From: Aldehydirespirator sp965116965
Lineage (GTDB): Bacteria; Actinomycetota; Acidimicrobiia; Acidimicrobiales; Aldehydirespiratoraceae
DNA: 64,000 nucleotides
Assembly: GCA_965116965.1 (NCBI GenBank)
Contig: OZ220743.1
Location: 62,001 to 126,000, forward strand
Direction: 5' to 3'
Shown here: positions 42,193 through 51,794 of the stretch, one piece after another
Layout: each line of letters begins with the position of its first letter
Position numbering within the stretch: position 1 is the stretch's first letter
Notes under the pieces: generated by a model
Told to the model about the DNA's origin: nothing
Database searches by the model: none
Seen by the model: only the letters and a program-made list of their open reading frames with translations
Position numbers and translations under genes: made by a program

Positions 42193-44912
42193 CCACCCGG
42201 ATGATCGAGCGATGGTTCCCTTGTGCGGAGGTGTCCGAACATTCCGGGAAGGGCTGGGGCACCGGGTTCGCCGAAAAGAGCCTCTTCACTTGGTTCGCAT
42301 CTCGCCCTCTCGCCCAAGCGAAAGCAGCCGTCATCTGCTCACTGCTTCCCTGGCCGGACGACGAACGCGAGCAGCAGCGACTGAGGAAACTCGTGCGGGG
42401 GGCGATGGAAGGCTACGACGCCAACAACAGCGAACTTAGGAAGGAGCTGGCTAAGGAATACCCGACCGGGGCCAAGATGTGTGATCCGTTCTCAGGACGA
42501 GCCATGATCCCCCTTGAAGCTGCGCGGCTGGGCATCCAAGCGTGGGGCATCGACTACTCACCCGTAGCGACCCTTGCTGGCAGACTCCTGGCCGAATATC
42601 CGCTTCGCGACTGGGACAATGAACCTGATCTGCCGTTCGACGGCTACGAGCAGCATAAGGCCGAGCATTTTACTGAATCCAGGCTGCTTCGAGACGTGAG
42701 GTTTGTGCTCGATCTAGTGGGTCAACAGTACGCGGCCGAGATGGGGGAGTTCTACCCAGAAGTGAACGGGAAGCGCCCTTGGGGATATGTCTGGGCGGTT
42801 ACCCTGCCATGCACCAACTGTGGCAACAGATTCCCGCTCACTGGAACACTCGCCCTTAGGAATCCAAAGCGAAAGAAGCCTCCGAAGTCTGACGATCCTG
42901 GTCAGTCCTACGAGATTATCGTTGACAGAGCCTCAGGGACATTCAACACTTGCGTTCATGACGGCGCTCCGAGGGCTCAACCGACATTGGTGAATCGTTC
43001 GGGCAAGCGAGGCAAGTCGGGTATCTGCTGTTTCTGTAGTCATCCACATCCGCTTGACACGCTGAAACGTATGATGCGTGACGGACTAAAGGACGACGTT
43101 ATGCTCGTCGTCGCGGACCTTGACGATGAGGTTGGCAAACGTTATCGGATACCCACCGCGGCTGACCTAGACGCTCTTGCAGACATTGCCTCGGCTCTAG
43201 CGACCGAAGCATCATTCGGGTCAAGTCTGCCAGCAGTTCCCACTGAAAGACTTGATTCAGGGCTATCAGCCTTCATTGGGTTCGCTGGGTACGGCTATCG
43301 TAGTTGGGGGGAACTGTGCAACGACCGTCAGACTCTTGGATTCGTGCGGCTCGCCCGGATCATCGACGCGATTTGTCAGCAAACGCAGGCAGCAGGAGTC
43401 AGTAACGACTATTCGGCGGCGCTAACAGGCTACGCCGCTGCCAACCTTGTTAGGCGTATGAGGTTTAGCACTAGAGGTGTGTCTGCACATGTCGGAAAGC
43501 AGCATGTGCGGGACATCTATGTGAACGACTCAGGTATTTCACACAGCTTTGATTATTTTGAAACTGGATGCGGTCATGGCCCCGGCACCTGGCACTCCCT
43601 CACTGTGCACACCCTACGGAATCTTAATCGGCAACTCGACAGGTCTACCGGGCGTCCTGCTGTAATTCAGCGTGGCTCAGCGATGGAGTTACCGCTGCCG
43701 GATCGTTGTCTGGACGCTGTTGTGACCGATCCTCCATACGACGCGATGATCAACTACTGCGATTCCTCTGACCTCATGTATGTGTGGCTTAAACGCGCTC
43801 TAACCACGGCAGACCCGTGGTTCGGCGTCACCACCGACCGGGACGGCTTGCAGGAGAAGACCAACGAGGCAGTGATCAAGTTCGGCTCTGTAGGCGACGA
43901 TCATCGCACGGAGGCCCACTACAAGGACTGTATCACCAAAGCATTCGACCAAGCCCGCTTGAAGGTGAGAGCCGAGGGGGTGGTGAGCATCGTGTTCGGT
44001 CATGGCGACCCGGATGCATGGGCAAGGGTGCTGACGGCGATCTCAGATGCTGGGTTGGTGCTCACCGGATCGTGGCCTTGTAGCACTGAGAAGGGCGGCA
44101 AGCAGACCGGCGAGTACATCGACAACACCATCATGATGGCTTGCCGTGCCGCGGAAGCGGAGCGACCTTTGGGCGATGTGCGGAGGGTGGACGATGAGGT
44201 GCGTGCAGAAATCGCTCGCCGGGTGCCGGAATGGACGGCTGACGGACTTGCCGACTCAGATCAGAGGATGGCGGCGATAGCTCCCGCGATGGAGGTTGTG
44301 GGCAAGTACAGCGAGGTTCGAGATTTCACGGGTGCTCCAGTGCCGATTCAGCACTTCCTGGGGTTGGCGCACAAGGCCGTAGAGGAAGCGGCCAATGTGC
44401 GAATCGACAAGTTTCAACTGACGGACTTCGATGAACGGACTCGGTTCGCGATCTCATGGGCGCGACAGCACGGCAGAAGGGTGGCCGCTGCATCCGAAGC
44501 CAGATGGCAGCGCTTGTCCTATGACATGTCGGACAGTGATGTGGAAGGCATCATCACAAGGGAGAAGGGCGGATCGAGGCTGGCGTTTGGCGACGAGTCA
44601 GCACCCCGGCTGAACCTGCACTCGACCAGTGCTGTCATCGACATCGCACTGGCTGTTGCTGCTGAGGGGCGCTCTCTGGCAGACATCGCAGACGCTCTGC
44701 ACCTGCTGGATAGGGAGAATGACGAGATGCTGTGGGCAGCGATGAGCGAACTTGCCCGGCTCGTTGGTGAGGGCGACAATGACGGGCAGATTTGGGCTTG
44801 GGCGGTACGGAATCGCCAGTTGATCTGCGGTCAGGCACAGCGGGCGCGCACGGAGCATCAGAAGGAACTCGAAGTCAAGGCCGCTCAGGACAACCAGATC
44901 AGCATGTTCTGA
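42189..44912 (+). CDS. DUF1156 DNA methyltransferase of the defence operon
   Basis: 907 residues, the usual size for DUF1156 proteins. N-terminal DUF1156 signature MIERWFPCAEVSEHSGKGWG and AEKSLFTWFASRPLA; SAM-binding motif CDPFSGRAMIPLEAARLG (about residue 97); catalytic motif AVVTDPPYDAMINYCDSSD (about 512). Two CxxC pairs (CTNCGNRFPL and CCFCSHPH) suggest a zinc-bound insert. Such proteins are adenine- or cytosine-N4 methylases in defence clusters and may mark self DNA. Coupled by ATGA to the helicase/DUF3883 stop. Middle third has lower GC than the chromosome. Confidence 0.88.
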   Translation: MTTRMIERWFPCAEVSEHSGKGWGTGFAEKSLFTWFASRPLAQAKAAVICSLLPWPDDEREQQRLRKLVRGAMEGYDANNSELRKELAKEYPTGAKMCDPFSGRAMIPLEAARLGIQAWGIDYSPVATLAGRLLAEYPLRDWDNEPDLPFDGYEQHKAEHFTESRLLRDVRFVLDLVGQQYAAEMGEFYPEVNGKRPWGYVWAVTLPCTNCGNRFPLTGTLALRNPKRKKPPKSDDPGQSYEIIVDRASGTFNTCVHDGAPRAQPTLVNRSGKRGKSGICCFCSHPHPLDTLKRMMRDGLKDDVMLVVADLDDEVGKRYRIPTAADLDALADIASALATEASFGSSLPAVPTERLDSGLSAFIGFAGYGYRSWGELCNDRQTLGFVRLARIIDAICQQTQAAGVSNDYSAALTGYAAANLVRRMRFSTRGVSAHVGKQHVRDIYVNDSGISHSFDYFETGCGHGPGTWHSLTVHTLRNLNRQLDRSTGRPAVIQRGSAMELPLPDRCLDAVVTDPPYDAMINYCDSSDLMYVWLKRALTTADPWFGVTTDRDGLQEKTNEAVIKFGSVGDDHRTEAHYKDCITKAFDQARLKVRAEGVVSIVFGHGDPDAWARVLTAISDAGLVLTGSWPCSTEKGGKQTGEYIDNTIMMACRAAEAERPLGDVRRVDDEVRAEIARRVPEWTADGLADSDQRMAAIAPAMEVVGKYSEVRDFTGAPVPIQHFLGLAHKAVEEAANVRIDKFQLTDFDERTRFAISWARQHGRRVAAASEARWQRLSYDMSDSDVEGIITREKGGSRLAFGDESAPRLNLHSTSAVIDIALAVAAEGRSLADIADALHLLDRENDEMLWAAMSELARLVGEGDNDGQIWAWAVRNRQLICGQAQRARTEHQKELEVKAAQDNQISMF

Positions 44913-44935
44913 GCAAGAAACGGGAGCAACACATC

Positions 44936-47911
44936 ATGACGAACGCGAGCGCACCCTGGTGGGAAGTCATCTCTTTGCGAGATGAGGTCACGAGCAGCGG
45001 CGGTGCCATTGACGATGTTCAGATGTCGCTGCACAACGCCGTGTTTGGCAAGGAGGGTGTGGGCGCTGGCCGTACCCCGTACTCGGATGCGGCCTACTTC
45101 GGGAGCATTACCCACCCGACCGGCAACCTCGTGGAGTTGATGGCACGCGTCGCGGTTCGGCTCGGGGTGCCGGGATCGACACAAACGAGCGCGATGTGGC
45201 GGCTTGATCAAGCCATGGGCGGCGGTAAGTCGCACGGCCTGATCGGGTTGTGGCACCTTGCGGTGCGCTCCGAAGAACTGGCCGAGACTGATCTCGGCCG
45301 GGAGGTCATGGCGGCAGCAGAGAGCATCGCCGGGCCGGGGGAGGTGCGCGCCGATTTGGGCAACCCGATCTGTGTTGTCTTGGATTGCGACAACACGACC
45401 GCGGATACCGAGGATTTCGGCCCTGCGAGTCGTCTCGGGGAGCGGTTCTTGTGGCGGCTCTTCGACAAGGACGGTAACCGCTACGACGCCTTCAAGAAGC
45501 ACATCACCAACAAGGCGAAGGTGGCGGAAGCGCTCGGCAGCGTAGATCGGCCTGTGCTGATCCTCATTGACGAGATCATGGACTACATCCGAGCCGTGGC
45601 TGCATCCGATCCTGATGGGTCGGTGCTGGACATGGCGTTCCTTCGGGCGCTGCTTGATGTGGTCAACGATGTGCCGAACTGTGCCGCGGTGGTGGTGATG
45701 ATCGCCTCCGACAAGGACAACATGGTCATGAGCGATACCGGTGCCGGTCATCGCGCCGAGATGGAGGACTTGCTGACCCGAAACGCTCGCACGACCGCGG
45801 TTACCGGGGGAGGCGACTTTGCGGAGATCATCCAACGCCGCCTGTTTGCAGATCGGCCCTCCAAGGGGGTCACCGACGCTCTCGCGGGTCGGTTCCTCGA
45901 TGAGATGCGTGGTGCTTGGGAGACGAAGGTCTTCAAGAAGTTGGGCGGCTGGTCAAAGTCGGAGTTTCGCAGCCAGGTCGCGCGGTGCTACCCGTTCCAT
46001 CCTGAACTGATCGCGCTAGCTGAAGATGAGTGGGCGCAACATGCTGGATTCCAGCGGGTGCGATCCATTATCAGGGTGTTCGCATCGGCGGCTCATGAGC
46101 AAGCCCGCCGTGCTGCGGCAGGGGAGTGGGCACCAGAGTTGATCGGCAGCGGCGATCTGCCGTTGCAGTTCAACCAACTGCGGGAATCGCTGCTCAGTTC
46201 CGGCCTCGTTGCTGATGAGAAGACACAGGCGAACCTCCGTGAGGTCGCCAGCGTCGATATTGTCGATCAGCACAATCCCGAGAGGGGAGCGGCAAGCCGC
46301 CTTGACGCGGCGCGTGAGGAGGGTTGGGCGAAGTACAACCCCCGTGCAGCCGAGCGAATGGCGACAGCATTGTTCGTTCGGTCGTTGTGCCCACGCGCTG
46401 GGGGTGCCCGTGGAGCGACCGAAGCGGAACTGTTCGCTGCTTCGTTCGTTCCCAGCGGCGCTTACGGAACCGGAGACGCCGAGACTGTCGCAGCCGAGTT
46501 GCTGGAGACCGAAGAGGGAGCAGCATCGGTGGATTCGCTGCCGGGGCGTGGTGGTGCTCCGAAGCGGTGGGTCTTTGAGACTCGTAAGACGTTGGCGATG
46601 CTGACTCGGGCTGAGAAGAAGACTGTCAGCGACCGAGACCGAGACCGTGCGATCACAGAGCGCGCCTTCGATCTTGCATCCTCCGGGCCGTTCGACAAAA
46701 TCGTGCAGGCCGATGGTGGGGATGCTCCCGACAATGGAGGCACAGCGCAGCAGTGCGTTGACGTGCTCTCACAGTCGGGCATTGACAACAAGCACCAGAC
46801 CAGGCTCGTCATCTTGGACTCGCGCTGGTTCTCGCTGTTCAACGGCGACGACACCGCTACCCGCGAAGCAACCACCGCGGCAATGGGTGTTGGTCCGAAC
46901 CCGTCAAGCGTCCAGTGGGCATCATCGGCGGTGTTTGCCTGCGCCAACACCGCCGTCCGCGCCCAAGCTCGCGGCCTCGCCTCTGAATGGATCGCCCGCA
47001 CACGAGTTGCGGAGCATCCCGCTGTGAAAGCCGACAAGGACATGCACAAGCAGGCTCAGGAGGAGGCCCGAGAAGCCAAGAAGCGTCTCGACAGCATGGT
47101 GCGGCAGTGTTACAAGCACATCATCTACCTCGCCCCCAAGGGCGACTACGAGCGCAGCGTCGAGTTCCTAAGGCTCCGCAAGGACACGCAGAGTGCCCTC
47201 AACGGCTCAGACGTGTGGGAGGAACTGCGCGACTACAGCAAGGTGTTCAACCCAGGCGAGTTCACCCGCAAAGCCCTGCTCCACAACCTGCGAGACAACG
47301 ACTACGGATGCCCCATCTCGGAGATACGCGACGGCTTCTGGTCAAACCCCCACAAACCGCTGCTGCCCACCGGTGCGGCAGAACTACGAGACGCGATCTT
47401 CGATGCCATCGCCAACGGCGACATCGAGCTGGTCAACCCCGAAGGTGTCGTTTTCCCAGTCCATGCACGGAACGACATCAACCTCGCCGCCGACAACATC
47501 CGTATCCGTCGCGCTACGTGCGCCATCTGCGGCATACCATCCCGAGACTGCGAAGGTCACCCCTCTTGCGCCAAGTGCGGCCAACCGCCAGAGGACTGCA
47601 TCTGCGAACCCGACGGCCCCGGAGAGGGAGAAGGCTCACCAGGTGAGCCTGAAGGAGGCGACGATCCTGGAGGGATGAAACTCAGGCATTGGCAACTCAC
47701 CCTGAACATCAACACCGCCGTCAACCCCGACGACCCCGACGCCGACCTCGTGCATCTGCTACGTGAACTGTCTAATCGCCTTGAAGAAGGCAACATCGCT
47801 CACATCAACCAAACAACCCAAATCACAGTCACAGGCGAACAAGACGACGCCGATGCCATCGAAGAACTGGCCAAGGAAGCCGGAACCGCCGTCAACATGA
47901 TCCAATTGTAA
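44936..47911 (+). CDS. DUF499 ATPase of the defence operon
   Basis: 991 residues from the ATG at 44936 with GGGAG upstream. N-terminus PWWEVISLRDEVTSSGGAIDDVQMSLH and the P-loop AMGGGKSHGLIGLWH (about residue 92) with Walker B VLILIDEIMDYI (about 207) are the DUF499 core. The middle has the R-x5-ARCYPFHPELI motif. Near the C-terminus are two Cys4 knuckles (CAICGIPSRDC and CAKCGQPPEDCIC) before a Gly/Glu linker and a final alpha-beta domain. DUF499 partners DUF1156 and SNF2 helicases in Hma-like defence. It is probably the power-stroke or sensing subunit, but the mechanism is unknown. Confidence 0.86.
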   Translation: MTNASAPWWEVISLRDEVTSSGGAIDDVQMSLHNAVFGKEGVGAGRTPYSDAAYFGSITHPTGNLVELMARVAVRLGVPGSTQTSAMWRLDQAMGGGKSHGLIGLWHLAVRSEELAETDLGREVMAAAESIAGPGEVRADLGNPICVVLDCDNTTADTEDFGPASRLGERFLWRLFDKDGNRYDAFKKHITNKAKVAEALGSVDRPVLILIDEIMDYIRAVAASDPDGSVLDMAFLRALLDVVNDVPNCAAVVVMIASDKDNMVMSDTGAGHRAEMEDLLTRNARTTAVTGGGDFAEIIQRRLFADRPSKGVTDALAGRFLDEMRGAWETKVFKKLGGWSKSEFRSQVARCYPFHPELIALAEDEWAQHAGFQRVRSIIRVFASAAHEQARRAAAGEWAPELIGSGDLPLQFNQLRESLLSSGLVADEKTQANLREVASVDIVDQHNPERGAASRLDAAREEGWAKYNPRAAERMATALFVRSLCPRAGGARGATEAELFAASFVPSGAYGTGDAETVAAELLETEEGAASVDSLPGRGGAPKRWVFETRKTLAMLTRAEKKTVSDRDRDRAITERAFDLASSGPFDKIVQADGGDAPDNGGTAQQCVDVLSQSGIDNKHQTRLVILDSRWFSLFNGDDTATREATTAAMGVGPNPSSVQWASSAVFACANTAVRAQARGLASEWIARTRVAEHPAVKADKDMHKQAQEEAREAKKRLDSMVRQCYKHIIYLAPKGDYERSVEFLRLRKDTQSALNGSDVWEELRDYSKVFNPGEFTRKALLHNLRDNDYGCPISEIRDGFWSNPHKPLLPTGAAELRDAIFDAIANGDIELVNPEGVVFPVHARNDINLAADNIRIRRATCAICGIPSRDCEGHPSCAKCGQPPEDCICEPDGPGEGEGSPGEPEGGDDPGGMKLRHWQLTLNINTAVNPDDPDADLVHLLRELSNRLEEGNIAHINQTTQITVTGEQDDADAIEELAKEAGTAVNMIQL

Positions 47912-47929
47912 GCTGATCATGGATTCTCA

Positions 47930-49018
47930 ATGAGCAAACAGAGTAGCCATCCTCCCTCCACATCTCCCGCGGATCAGCTCATTGGACGCGTCCTTGACGG
48001 AGGATGGCAAGTAGAAGGCAGGGTCAAGCGACCAGCGGGCGCAACTGGGGGGAACTTCTCCATCTGCTATAACGTCGAGAATGTCGATTCGGACAGTCCA
48101 TATTTCGGACAGCGAGGCTTCCTAAAGGCGCTCGACTACACCGCGGCACTCCAACATCCTGATGTGCCTAGCGCTCTACAGCAGATGACAGAAGAATACA
48201 ACTTTGAAAGAAACTTGGTTGATCTGTGTAAAGAAAGACGAATGCGCCATATCGTGAGAGGCATTGAATCCGGCGAAGCAGACGTGACGAACTTTGGTCC
48301 AATAACCCGAGTGAACTATCTGATCTTTGAGGCTGCTATGCATGACATACGTTGGGCCTTGTCGTTATCGACCAGTTTGGACATCGCCTGGAGATTCGCC
48401 ACACTACACAATGTCGCCAATGGACTTCAGCAGTTGCATGGTGCCGATGTCTCTCACCAAGACATCAAGCCATCCAATGTGCTGGAATTCGGAGAGATAC
48501 GTAAGATCGGTGACCTTGGCCGCGCTCATCGCAGTGGCGTTCGCGGGCCGCACGATGATCATGACATTCCTGGTGATCACGGCTACGCAGCCATTGAATT
48601 GCTATACGGATACGTCCACAATGATGAACGGGCACGTCGCCGGGCAAACGACTGTTATCAACTTGGTGGCCTGATGTTCTTTCTTTTCACCGGTGTCAGT
48701 TTGACAAGTGCCATGCTCATGAATGTTGATCCGAGTCATCAACCTACCCAGTATGGAGGCGACTATCGACAGATCGTTCCAGAGCTAAGGCTCGCCTTCG
48801 ATACTGTTGTGCAGAAACTTCAATCTGCTCTACCTCAGTCATTCCACGACAGGGGCCTTAGGACATTCCGAGAGTTGTCTGATCCAGACATCCTTGAACG
48901 TGGAATACCGCGACATCCGAAGGGTACGGTCTCGCGGTTCAGGCTAGACAGATACGTTAGCCGTTTTGATCTGCTTGCACGGCAAGCGAGGATCGAAGTA
49001 CAAGCCGCTCTTCAGTGA
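47930..49018 (+). CDS. Protein kinase-like protein coupled to the defence operon
   Basis: 362 residues, 18 bases after the ATPase. Eukaryotic-type kinase fold: glycine-rich GATGGNFSICYNV, ATP lysine in GFLKALDYT, catalytic loop VSHQDIKPSNVLEF (Asp, about residue 176), DLG in place of DFG (KIGDLGRAH), YAAIELLYG for APE, and the F-helix DCYQLGGLMFFLFTG. No membrane segment follows, so it is cytosolic, unlike most bacterial PknB-type kinases. Activity is likely but not certain. GC is lower than its neighbours. Its stop overlaps the TPR gene (GTGA), so both are made together. Confidence 0.85.
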   Translation: MSKQSSHPPSTSPADQLIGRVLDGGWQVEGRVKRPAGATGGNFSICYNVENVDSDSPYFGQRGFLKALDYTAALQHPDVPSALQQMTEEYNFERNLVDLCKERRMRHIVRGIESGEADVTNFGPITRVNYLIFEAAMHDIRWALSLSTSLDIAWRFATLHNVANGLQQLHGADVSHQDIKPSNVLEFGEIRKIGDLGRAHRSGVRGPHDDHDIPGDHGYAAIELLYGYVHNDERARRRANDCYQLGGLMFFLFTGVSLTSAMLMNVDPSHQPTQYGGDYRQIVPELRLAFDTVVQKLQSALPQSFHDRGLRTFRELSDPDILERGIPRHPKGTVSRFRLDRYVSRFDLLARQARIEVQAALQ

Positions 49019-50487
49019 CCGCTACACGGAACAGGGGAACGAGACACCTCGTACCCAGATGGCGGTCTTTCCAGAACGCTGTGGCACGCGGCGAGTTGAC
49101 TTTCCCCCCACCTGAGACCCCTAGGAGCTTGGATCAAGGACTAGACGAGGCTGAGGAGGACTGGAACCGGTATCGAACCCCGATACACGCTGCTGAGTTC
49201 GCTGGAGCAGCGATCATCGCAGGCGTTCCAGAGAGGGCCAAATCGACCATTCCTATCCTTGGCACTACTAAGGGGATTCAACAGGAACTCGGCAAATCAC
49301 TAACCGGTCATCAGCTAACCCTAATGATTGATGAGACTTCGGGTAGCAGGGCGCACTTAGTAAGAGACCCCCGCAATGCTATCGCCTGGGTTGATCTGAG
49401 CCGCGTCCAGATGAGTCGTGGCCATGTATTAGCGGCCCGCAAGAGTATAGATGTTGCACTCAGCTTAGCGCCACAGAACCGATTTATCCTTCGCGCTGCC
49501 GCTGCGTTCTATGCGGGCATTGATGACCCGGATAGAGCGGCGCATATTCTCGCGCCGGCTGCCTCTGCCAGCAGTGATCCATGGATTATGTCGGCTGAAA
49601 TCGCGGTATCCTCACTCTCAGGAGGAAAGTCTAGGTCGATCATGAAGGGGCGCTCTCAGTTGCGTTCTGGTGTGTGGGACCAACGTTCCTTGTCAGAGTT
49701 GGCTTCTGAGATAGCAACGTTGGAAGCCAAGTCTGGCAAGGATAAGAGCGCCAAGAAGCTCTTTGGTATGTCGCTGGTTGAGCCGACTGAGAATGCCGTA
49801 GCACAAGCTGCTTATGTATCTATGGATGAACCTACGCTCGTGCCCGATCATCTCTTGATTGAAGGCACACAACATGCTTGGGGTGCTCATGAAGCGCAGG
49901 CGATACAGTCAGAGATGGGATCAGACTTTGCTGGTGCAAGCAGGCACTCGGTGGCTTGGTTTGATGATCAACCCTTCTCGTTACGAGCAGCAACATACGC
50001 GTCCTACATTGCTGCATCTGGCACGGAAGACTGGCCGCGTGCTATTCACTTAGCGCACAGGGGCCTGATGATACATAGAGAGAACTCACTACTCCTAAAC
50101 AATCTTGCCTATGCCATGATCGAATCGGGTGGAGATTTGTCTATAGCACGCCGATTGATTGATCGATCAGAGAAGGGCAAAGATGCGATCACTTTCGCTG
50201 CTACTATCGCTGCAACCAAGGGTCTTCTGGAGTATCGCGTCGGCAATACCGCCGTAGGCCGTCGCTTGTATGATCTTGCGGCTGCCACCGCAAGGAAGGC
50301 GAAGGAACGCGACGTTGAGGCTAGAGCATTGGTGATGCACGCACGCGAAGTAGATAATCGTCGTGACGCCCTCAGGATGCTTGGGCGGGCCGAACGTATC
50401 AGCAGTGACAAGGATACAGTTCTGAAGCTCCTACTGGAGCGCGCAGAGAAGTCGATTCGCGCAGAGAAGTCGGATCGACAGAGTTGA
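49015..50487 (+). CDS. TPR-repeat protein coupled to the kinase
   Basis: 490 residues; GTG at 49015 overlaps the kinase stop (GTGA). Tetratricopeptide-like helices recur: NAIAWVDLSRVQMSRGHVL and ARKSIDVALSLAPQNRF near residues 120-160, then HLAHRGLMIHRENSLLLNNLAYAMIESG (about 345-370) and ARRLIDRSEKGKDA. No catalytic motif, signal or membrane span. The N-terminal ~90 residues are not recognised. In defence loci such proteins act as sensor or adaptor for a kinase; that role is inference. Confidence 0.75.
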   Translation: MTATRNRGTRHLVPRWRSFQNAVARGELTFPPPETPRSLDQGLDEAEEDWNRYRTPIHAAEFAGAAIIAGVPERAKSTIPILGTTKGIQQELGKSLTGHQLTLMIDETSGSRAHLVRDPRNAIAWVDLSRVQMSRGHVLAARKSIDVALSLAPQNRFILRAAAAFYAGIDDPDRAAHILAPAASASSDPWIMSAEIAVSSLSGGKSRSIMKGRSQLRSGVWDQRSLSELASEIATLEAKSGKDKSAKKLFGMSLVEPTENAVAQAAYVSMDEPTLVPDHLLIEGTQHAWGAHEAQAIQSEMGSDFAGASRHSVAWFDDQPFSLRAATYASYIAASGTEDWPRAIHLAHRGLMIHRENSLLLNNLAYAMIESGGDLSIARRLIDRSEKGKDAITFAATIAATKGLLEYRVGNTAVGRRLYDLAAATARKAKERDVEARALVMHAREVDNRRDALRMLGRAERISSDKDTVLKLLLERAEKSIRAEKSDRQS

Positions 50488-50502
50488 CTTCTCTTGGCGT
50501 AC

Positions 50503-51654
50503 TCACGTCACCCTGCACGACTCCCGGTAGGAGTCCCGGTACGCAAGTTGGGCTTCGTCATTTGCCAAGAACTCGGAGCCGACTGTTGCCCGGTTCGCTT
50601 CGAGTCGGGAGTTGGCGGTCTCATCGAATCTGAGCTTGTTTGCGGGTCTGGCGGCTTCGAGGCCGCTGTCGGCGTAGCGGCGATGCCTGTTCCAGTAGGC
50701 AGCGAGTACAACCTCTGCGACACCATCAGACTCGAAATTCTTGAAGGCTGCGAGGTCGCCAAAATGTGCATCGAAGGTGTCCCACGCACGGGAAGCTGCC
50801 ACCAACTCGGATTCCTCCATCCGTTCATGCCAGGCCGTGTAGGTGATGCGATCCATCCCCTGAGCTAGCCGATCCATTCTCTCTGCTACTTCCTCTTCTA
50901 TGCGGTCGCCTGTGTTGTGCAGGCTGATATCGGCATCGAACTGCTCGTCTTCCCTGATGATCTGCTCGATCCAATCGACCACACCAGGAGCTAGCTCGGG
51001 AAACGCCACTGCGAGCCGTGTCTCCAACGTGTAGTTGAGGAGGTTCTTGCGCCGTTCGTCGTGCTCCTTCTCTGCGTCCCGGTGGACTTGCTGCGCTACT
51101 TCTACGGCTTCCTTCGCTTCCGCAATGTCCAGTTCGTCGGTGGCAGCAGCGAGCACGTCCTCGGCTGTTTGGAGTTCTGCTGCGGCTACATCAAGCGTCT
51201 CTGACGCGAAGTCGAAGCGATCCCAACGAATCTGCACCCTCCCGCACCACTCGAACCGGTCACCCAACCGCTCCGGCTCGGGCACCGTCGTGGTCGTGGT
51301 CGTGGTTGTGGTGGCGACCGTCGTTGTGGTGGTGCTCTCCGGCTGGTCGGCTTGCTCCTGGCTTAGATTGGTCGTGGGGTCTTCCTGCCCCGCCTCAGGC
51401 TCCGAGACGGGATCAGGTTGCTCTTGCTGCTCTGCTTCCGGGATGGGGTCAGGCTCATCAGGAGGCTGCTGCTCAACCTCCGGGATGGGGTCAGGGGCGG
51501 CGGTGGTCTCCTGATCGGCTTCGGATGCGATGGTAGTCGTGGGGCTTGTGTCGGCTGTCTGTTCGGGCTGGGGGCTGTCATCACCCCCACAAGCTGTGGA
51601 AGCCAGAGAGACGACTAGGGCAGCTACTACGGGGCGGGCACGGAACGCTGGCAT
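50503..51654 (-). CDS. Secreted lipoprotein with Thr/Pro/Glu linker and coiled coil
   Basis: 383 residues; ATG at 51654. Signal with lipobox VVSLASTACGG, then repeated DPIPEVEQQ/DPIPEAEQQ and DPVSEPE units and two Thr runs (TTTTTVATTTTTTTTTVPEP). The rest is a helical domain with heptads (ETLDVAAAELQTAEDVLAAATDELDIAEAKEAVEVAQQVH) and a WIEQIIREDEQFD segment. The gene converges on the TPR gene and marks the right side of the island. Style of linker matches other exported proteins in this genome. No function recognised. Confidence 0.72.
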   Translation of the reverse strand: MPAFRARPVVAALVVSLASTACGGDDSPQPEQTADTSPTTTIASEADQETTAAPDPIPEVEQQPPDEPDPIPEAEQQEQPDPVSEPEAGQEDPTTNLSQEQADQPESTTTTTVATTTTTTTTTVPEPERLGDRFEWCGRVQIRWDRFDFASETLDVAAAELQTAEDVLAAATDELDIAEAKEAVEVAQQVHRDAEKEHDERRKNLLNYTLETRLAVAFPELAPGVVDWIEQIIREDEQFDADISLHNTGDRIEEEVAERMDRLAQGMDRITYTAWHERMEESELVAASRAWDTFDAHFGDLAAFKNFESDGVAEVVLAAYWNRHRRYADSGLEAARPANKLRFDETANSRLEANRATVGSEFLANDEAQLAYRDSYRESCRVT

Positions 51655-51688
51655 GGTGGTTCCCTCCGGTGCGGGTTTGGGCGTTCGT

Positions 51689-51794
51689 GCCAGCGAATGC
51701 CTGTGACCGAGCCGAAGGGAACCATGGCGAGGCCCACCCGCGGTAGTCCCCGGTCACTGATCAGGGGTTGGCATAACCCCCTGCATTCGCTGGC
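51689..51794. promoter_or_regulatory. Nested inverted repeats upstream of the lipoprotein gene
   Basis: GCCAGCGAATGC at 51689-51700 is repeated inverted at 51783-51794. Inside it, GTGACCG and CGGTCAC form a second pair, and GGGGTT-GGCAT-AACCCC (51764-51780) a third perfect hairpin. Together they could fold as a ~106-base structure. It could be an operator, a structured RNA, or a recombination site. Confidence 0.45.
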
